This document shows, piece after piece, positions 59,163 through 64,000 of a stretch of 64,000 bases of DNA. Below the pieces are notes generated by a model that saw only the letters and a list, made by a program, of their open reading frames with translations, was not told the DNA's origin and searched no databases. A program made the position numbers and the translations under genes. Every line of letters starts with the position of its first letter. The first letter of the stretch is position 1. This DNA is from UBA4665 sp036388555 (GTDB lineage Bacteria; Patescibacteriota; Saccharimonadia; Saccharimonadales; UBA4665): assembly GCA_036388555.1 (NCBI GenBank), contig DASVRP010000014.1, positions 3,363 through 67,362 of the forward strand, in the 5' to 3' direction.

Positions 59163-59234
59163 ATGATATATATCAGCCTTATCTTACTCCTAGGCATCAT
59201 CTGGGTCCTCTGGATCGACCCTATCTCTTCGTAA
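59163..59234 (+). CDS. 23-residue hydrophobic peptide
   Basis: Encodes MIYISLILLLGIIWVLWIDP followed by ISS: one membrane helix with a short tail. TTGTAC, 17 bp, TAGAGT and 8 nt to the ATG give a leaderless promoter in the style of this genome. Located between ftsH and the VirD4-like gene; could be a small membrane regulator of FtsH. No family recognised. Confidence 0.5.
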   Translation: MIYISLILLLGIIWVLWIDPISS

Positions 59235-59343
59235 CTTCGTTACTTCCATCATTGTCGGGTTAGGGTTACGCTGTATTTAAGGCGCTAAAAATGCGACAAT
59301 ATGTAAATGCTTGGGCACCGCACCGGTGCTTGGCTCATGTAAT

Positions 59344-62175
59344 ATGGCACGCACAACAATAGACACCTCACCCGCTGCAAAACCCGTCGATCCAGGGGTT
59401 GTATTGTTATTGCAGGTTCCCCGGACCAATGACAAGAAGGAATTGGCTGCCGAGCAGATGTTCGCCAGCCTGTTCGGCCTGCTTACTATCCCGGCGCAGG
59501 GGCTGTTCGCGACGACTATCCGTGAACGTATCAGCTTCGAGATCGCGGTTATCGGCCGCCGGATCGGGTTCTATGTCTGGGTGCCGACCTACCTGAAGAG
59601 TTATGTCGAAGAACAGATGTATGCCCAGTATCCGTCAGTCCAGATATCGGACGTGCCCGACTATACGCTGACTCCTGACGCAAGTTTCAGCTCTATCCTC
59701 GTGACAGAGATGAAGCTGACGGGCCCGGACGTCCTGCCGATCAAGACCTTCCAAAGCTTCGAGGTCGACCCGCTGGCTGCCATCACGGCGACATTTGCTA
59801 AATTTGAACCTGATGAAGAGGCCTGGGTACAGCTGACGCTCCGGCCGGCTGCCTCGAACTGGCACCGCAAGAGTGAACGCTACATCGCCAAGATGAAAGG
59901 TGGCGGCAACAAGACAAGCATGGCCGGTCTGGCCAGTGTGCTGTGGGCTCCGCCCAGTGAGAAGGCCGTTGCCGCCAAACCTGCCGAATATGAGTCAGTC
60001 CAGGCCAAGGGAGCAGAGGAGAAGAGCCAGAAGCTGGCCTTTGAGACCCAGCTCCGCGTCGTCTACCGTGGGCATGGCACCCAGCAGCAGGCCCGACTGC
60101 GCCTGCAGTCGATCATCGCCAGTTATAAGCAGTTCAATACGACCTACCTTAACGGTTTTGAGCAGAAGCGGATGATGGCTGATCCGTACGTTCTCGGACT
60201 CTACCGGGCGCGTGCCTTCAACCGCCATAGCTACATCATGAACATCGAAGAGGTTGCGACGCTGTGCCACCTGCCCCATACCAATGTCGAGACGCCGTAC
60301 ATATTGTGGGCTTCCTCACAGACTGCCGAGCCGCCCGCCAACCTGCCGGTCGTCAGCGGGGAATTCAGGCAGGATCTGAGCCCGGTAGCGACCACGAACT
60401 TCCGGGGTCACAACACTATGTTCGGTATGCCGCGGACAGACCGCAGCCGCCACCTTTACATCATCGGACAGACTGGTGTCGGTAAGTCGGGACTGCTTGA
60501 GCTGCTGACGATTTCCGACATCTACAGCCCGTACGGCTTCGCGGTCATCGACCCGCACGGCGACTACGCCATCAACACGCTGCGCCGCATTCCGGCGGAG
60601 CGGGCCAAGGACGTCATCTATTTCAACCCGGCTGACACCGAATTCCCGATGGCTTTCAATCCGATGGAAGTGAACGATCCGAAGTTGAAGACCCACACGG
60701 CCTCCGAACTGATCGGCGTGTTGAAGCGGATGTTCGAGAGCTGGGGGCCGCGCCTGGAATATATCCTGCGCTACAGCCTGCTGGCCTTGCTCGACTATCC
60801 GGACGCCACTATGCTGGACATTACGCGCATCCTGACTGAGAAGAAGTTCCGGATGGATGTCATGAAGCATGTCCAGGATCCGGTGGTCCGCAACTTCTGG
60901 ACCGTCGAGTTCGCGAGCTGGAATGACAAGTTTGCCGCTGAGGCGGTCGCACCGGTACTTAACAAAGTCGGCGCCTTCACGGCCAACCCGTTGGTCCGCA
61001 ACATCATCGGCCAACCGAAGAGCAGCTTCAATATCCGCCAGATCATGGACGAACATAAGATACTGCTCGTCAACCTGTCCCGCGGACTGCTTGGCGAGGA
61101 CAATGCCTCACTGCTTGGAGCATTGCTTGTCACCAAGATCCAGCTGGCGGCGATGAGCCGTGCCGATATGCCGGCCGACCAGCGCACGCCATTCTACCTG
61201 TATGTGGACGAATTCCAGAACTTCGCGACCGATTCATTCGCAACCATCTTGTCCGAAGCACGCAAATACGGCCTCAATCTGACCGTAGCCAACCAGTACA
61301 CGGCGCAGATGGCCATCGAGGTGAAAGACGCGGTCTTCGGTAACGTCGGATCAATCGTCGCCTTCCGCATGGGCGCCGACGATGCCCGGGTGATGCTGCG
61401 CTATTTCGAGCCGAAATTCGAGGAATACGACCTTGTGCATATGCACAACAGGCATTTCGTCATCAGTATGACCATCGAGGGCGAAAAGACGGCCGCGTTC
61501 TCGGCGATCAGCCTCAACCTGCCGCCGCAGCAGATGGATTACAGCGCTGCGATCATCGAGAACAGCCGCGCCCGTTATGCATCTTCCCGTGAATACGTTG
61601 TCCGCTATGTCAATGAACGGTATCAGTTCGAGGACTTCACCAGCGTGGTGGGCCGCCCGGCGCCGCAGCAGATCCAGCAGTCCCAGCCGCAGCCTCAGCC
61701 GCGGCAACAGCCCCGTCAGTCGCCGTCCACGGCACCCCCATCCCCACCCTCTAGCGCTTCATCTGTCGCGCCCCCTCCTGTCCCGCCCCCGATACTGTCG
61801 TCGCCCAAGGCACAAACCCCACCCGGAACGAAATCGGCGGGGCACAGCAAGCCGTTTACCGTACCGACCGGCGTCATAGAGCCGCCGGATGGCGTACGCA
61901 AGCCTGAACCTGTAACAGCACCTTCGCCACTCCGACCGCGGCCGGAGGGTCCATCCGCTGCCCAGGCTCAATCTGCTGAGTCCGCAGATGCGCCCGCAAA
62001 GCCGAAACGAAAACGTACTCGTCACCGCAAGAAAAAGCCAGGTACGGCCGTGAACGCACCTCAACCCGCCGCCGTACAAAACCAACCACCACGCCCCCAG
62101 CAGAATTCCCAACCCCGTCCGTCAGCCGTCGAAGGAGCCATCATGGCTGGCCAGGAAATAATACTGAAACACTGA
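59344..62175 (+). CDS. VirD4/TraG-like type IV coupling ATPase
   Basis: 943 residues from the ATG at 59344; a TTG at 59311 would add 11. The N-terminal ~350 residues include a possible membrane-associated segment (LFGLLTIPAQGLFATTIRER). Walker A in YIIGQTGVGKSGLLELLTIS, FAVIDPHGDYAI, NPLVRNIIGQPKSSFNIRQI, ILLVNLSRGLLGE, Walker B FYLYVDEFQNFATDSFATIL, and LTVANQYTAQM. The last ~190 residues are a Pro/Gln/Ser-rich tail ending in a basic patch (KPKRKRTRHRKKKPG) that may bind DNA. Pumps DNA or protein across the membrane; no other T4SS gene is here. Two bp before murJ. Confidence 0.85.
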   Translation: MARTTIDTSPAAKPVDPGVVLLLQVPRTNDKKELAAEQMFASLFGLLTIPAQGLFATTIRERISFEIAVIGRRIGFYVWVPTYLKSYVEEQMYAQYPSVQISDVPDYTLTPDASFSSILVTEMKLTGPDVLPIKTFQSFEVDPLAAITATFAKFEPDEEAWVQLTLRPAASNWHRKSERYIAKMKGGGNKTSMAGLASVLWAPPSEKAVAAKPAEYESVQAKGAEEKSQKLAFETQLRVVYRGHGTQQQARLRLQSIIASYKQFNTTYLNGFEQKRMMADPYVLGLYRARAFNRHSYIMNIEEVATLCHLPHTNVETPYILWASSQTAEPPANLPVVSGEFRQDLSPVATTNFRGHNTMFGMPRTDRSRHLYIIGQTGVGKSGLLELLTISDIYSPYGFAVIDPHGDYAINTLRRIPAERAKDVIYFNPADTEFPMAFNPMEVNDPKLKTHTASELIGVLKRMFESWGPRLEYILRYSLLALLDYPDATMLDITRILTEKKFRMDVMKHVQDPVVRNFWTVEFASWNDKFAAEAVAPVLNKVGAFTANPLVRNIIGQPKSSFNIRQIMDEHKILLVNLSRGLLGEDNASLLGALLVTKIQLAAMSRADMPADQRTPFYLYVDEFQNFATDSFATILSEARKYGLNLTVANQYTAQMAIEVKDAVFGNVGSIVAFRMGADDARVMLRYFEPKFEEYDLVHMHNRHFVISMTIEGEKTAAFSAISLNLPPQQMDYSAAIIENSRARYASSREYVVRYVNERYQFEDFTSVVGRPAPQQIQQSQPQPQPRQQPRQSPSTAPPSPPSSASSVAPPPVPPPILSSPKAQTPPGTKSAGHSKPFTVPTGVIEPPDGVRKPEPVTAPSPLRPRPEGPSAAQAQSAESADAPAKPKRKRTRHRKKKPGTAVNAPQPAAVQNQPPRPQQNSQPRPSAVEGAIMAGQEIILKH

Positions 62176-62177
62176 TC

Positions 62178-63800
62178 ATGTCAACAGTCCAGAAAGCCCC
62201 CAACGCATCGAAACCGGCAAAGCGCATATCGCTGAGCAGCGTAGCGCTGCTGCTGATCGGCACGGCCTTGATCGGCCAGCTGCTCGGTTTCCTGCGCACC
62301 AAACTGATCAATGCTAACTTCGAGGACCGGCAGGGGCCGGCGGACCAGCTGGCCGGCGTCTATTTTGCCGCATTCAACATCCCTGATTTTTTCTTTTATA
62401 CGATCGCTGCCGGGGCGCTCGGCGTCGCGTTCATGCCGTACCTCGCCGACCGTCTGCACAAAGGCGATCGGCGCGGAATGTGGGAGCTATCGGCCAGCCT
62501 GATGAACCTTCTGGCCCTGATCATGCTTGCCGTGGGAGTCATCATATTCGTGTTTGCCCACCCTATGATCGACCATCTGGTCGCACCGGGACTGACGCCG
62601 GAACAGAAATACAATGCGGCGACGATCATGCGGTTCCTGGCGCTGACCCCGTTCCTGTTTACGGTGTCCGGTATCATTACCAGTGCCCAACAGACGATCG
62701 GCCGGTTCTTTTTTTATGCGATCGCACCACTGTTCTATAACGTCAGCATCATCGCCAGTATCTACATATTCAAAGACACTGAGATCGGCATCGTCGGGCT
62801 CGGCATCGGTGCTTTGGTCGGCGGTATCCTGCAGCTCGTCATCGTAGCCCTTGGGCTGATCGGCACTGATTTTCATTGGCACCCGAAGATCATGTGGCAC
62901 AGCAGTGATTTCAGGGCCATACTGCGCCAGCTGCCGCCCCGCTCGCTGGACCAGGGTATCGACCAGGTCCAGAGCGTCGTCGATACCCGCTTCGCCTCGA
63001 ATATCGCCGGTGCGACCGGCATCAGCAACTACAATAACGCCTACATCCTGCACACCGCGCCGATCCTGCTGCTCGGGTCGGCTATCTCGACGGCAGCCTT
63101 CCCGCGGCTGAATGAGCGGTTGTCGCAGGGCCGCCCGGACCTGTTCCGCAAGGAGTTCCTACGGACGCTACGGCTGCTAATCTGGCTGACTGCGCCGGTC
63201 GTGGTCGTTTCATTCTTCGCCCGCGGATACCTGGCGCGCATGATCTTCAGCCAGAACGCCCCGGAAATCGCCTTGGTGTTCGGATTCCTGGTCGTCGCGA
63301 TATTTTTCCGGACTATCTATGCGCTGGTCTCACGCTGGTTTTATTCGCAGAAAGATACGATCACACCGCTCGTCGTGTCGGTGTTCATCATCATCTTGAA
63401 CATCATACTGGCGTACCTGCTTTCACGGCAGACAGCCTACGGCATCGCCGGATTGGCACTCGCCCAATCGATCGTCGCGACCTTGGAAGTGCTCATACTG
63501 TTCATCATCATGATGATCCGCGACCATAAGTTGATCGATCTGGCATTCTGGGGGTCGATAGCAAAGATCGTATCCGTGACAGGGTTCAGCATCGTCGCCG
63601 CATTCACGGTCATCACCTTATATCCGCTCGGTATCAACGACCGCGGTTTCATCACGCTCGGTGCCAAGCTGGCATTGCTGACTGCCGTGACATTCGCGGT
63701 CCATATCGGTATCTCGGCTATCTTCGACCTCGAAGAAGTGCGTCCTGTATTCAGACGGCTGCGCAGGTTGGTATACAAGTCGATAGGGCAGCCATACTGA
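62178..63800 (+). CDS. murJ: Lipid II flippase MurJ/MviN
   Basis: 540 residues, ~14 membrane helices. LIGQLLGFLRTKLINANF, AFNIPDFFFYTIAAGALGVA, FMPYLADRL, ALTPFLFTVSGIITSAQQTI, the central FYAIAPLFYNVSII, and LVSRWFYSQKDTITPLVVSV match the family. Moves lipid-linked peptidoglycan precursor to the outer face. Co-transcribed with the VirD4-like gene (2-bp gap). Confidence 0.93.
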   Translation: MSTVQKAPNASKPAKRISLSSVALLLIGTALIGQLLGFLRTKLINANFEDRQGPADQLAGVYFAAFNIPDFFFYTIAAGALGVAFMPYLADRLHKGDRRGMWELSASLMNLLALIMLAVGVIIFVFAHPMIDHLVAPGLTPEQKYNAATIMRFLALTPFLFTVSGIITSAQQTIGRFFFYAIAPLFYNVSIIASIYIFKDTEIGIVGLGIGALVGGILQLVIVALGLIGTDFHWHPKIMWHSSDFRAILRQLPPRSLDQGIDQVQSVVDTRFASNIAGATGISNYNNAYILHTAPILLLGSAISTAAFPRLNERLSQGRPDLFRKEFLRTLRLLIWLTAPVVVVSFFARGYLARMIFSQNAPEIALVFGFLVVAIFFRTIYALVSRWFYSQKDTITPLVVSVFIIILNIILAYLLSRQTAYGIAGLALAQSIVATLEVLILFIIMMIRDHKLIDLAFWGSIAKIVSVTGFSIVAAFTVITLYPLGINDRGFITLGAKLALLTAVTFAVHIGISAIFDLEEVRPVFRRLRRLVYKSIGQPY

Positions 63801-63945
63801 CCTCAGATGGTCAAAAGTTCAAGTACTTCACTACTGCACCAGCGGTTTGTCAATACCTACTAACCTGAATCCAAAAACCCCCACAGACAAAAAGCACGCA
63901 TAGCCGTATCTTCGTAAGTGGTAAAGCTAAACGGAGGAACAGCAT

Positions 63946-64000
63946 ATGCGTGCGACACCATTACACCACGTTACGGATATCGTAGATATATTTGTCTGGG
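63946..64000 (+). CDS. Start of an unidentified gene, cut by window edge
   Basis: An ATG at 63946 preceded by ACGGAGGAAC (strong ribosome site, 7 nt spacing) opens a frame reading MRATPLHHVTDIVDIFVW to the window end. Too short to assign. The stretch 63801-63945 shows nothing else. Confidence 0.5.
   Translation, partial: MRATPLHHVTDIVDIFVW

Noticed and set aside
59245..59300. ATTGTCG / CGACAAT inverted repeat before the VirD4-like gene
   Set aside because: Only 7 bp with a ~40-nt gap; could be chance, and no regulator is linked to it.
61650..62110. Pro/Gln-rich repetitive stretch as a DNA repeat element
   Set aside because: It is the in-frame low-complexity tail of the VirD4-like ATPase, not a separate repeat.
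1..64000. CRISPR arrays, rRNA genes, integrase or transposase genes
   Set aside because: I looked for regularly spaced repeats, rRNA signature sequences and recombinase motifs and saw none.

Overview
The window looks like a chromosomal segment of a Candidate Phyla Radiation (Patescibacteria) bacterium, most likely a Saccharibacteria (TM7)-like organism with a relatively rich accessory genome. The reasons are a monoderm-type cell-envelope set (class A PBP, sortase with a nearby wall-anchored substrate, LytM peptidase, MurJ), a VirD4/TraG-like ATPase of the kind common in these genomes, standard use of TGA as stop (many ATGA gene overlaps), and a very large share of genes whose -10 box lies only 5-11 nt before the start codon (leaderless transcripts). 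The lineage is inferred from gene content only; no rRNA is present.

Layout. 1-9.5 kb (mostly minus strand): a NADAR-domain gene cut by the window edge, a dCMP-deaminase-like gene, a divergent P-loop kinase, then a tightly coupled three-gene minus-strand operon (SNF2/PLD-like helicase, DUF4391 protein, sacsin-like GHKL ATPase) that looks like a defence cassette. 9.6-14.7 kb: KGG stress peptide, methyltransferase, tRNA-Ile2(CAU), LytM, FtsB/DivIC-like, PBP1A. 14.8-19.07 kb: tRNA-fMet followed by an approximately 4.1 kb island bounded by a perfect 22-bp copy of the tRNA 3' end and carrying a 2OG-oxygenase-like, a frameshifted PEP-dikinase-like and a CYTH-like gene. 19.1-27 kb: PIN toxin pair, SLOG remnant, CofE-like ligase, and several nucleotide-sanitising enzymes (Nudix, two HAM1, MazG-like). 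27-36 kb: MacB-like exporter, histidine kinases and response regulator, ice-binding-like adhesin plus sortase, HAD phosphatase. 35.6-52.5 kb: a DnaA-box-like intergenic region, MarR/MFS pair, photolyase, cupredoxin, DEDDh-GIY-YIG nuclease, small peptide gene under a near-consensus promoter, dehydrogenases, ABC exporter, copper-radical-oxidase-like protein. 53-64 kb: elongator tRNA-Met, GuaB, TSUP permease, broken HD hydrolase, TilS, FtsH, VirD4-like ATPase and MurJ.

Main candidate for something undescribed: the only three tRNAs in the window all have a CAU anticodon (Ile2, initiator Met, elongator Met). Each is followed by a 125-205 nt 'tail' built on the same plan from that tRNA's own sequence: a terminator whose stem swallows the tRNA ACCA end, an inverted T-arm-like copy (clear in two, weak in the third), and then a direct copy of the tRNA 3' part that is interrupted in the T-loop, just after TTC(G), by a 50-76 nt GC-rich insert. 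At tRNA-fMet the tail occurs twice and brackets the cargo island. tilS, whose product acts on the Ile2(CAU) anticodon, is also in the window.
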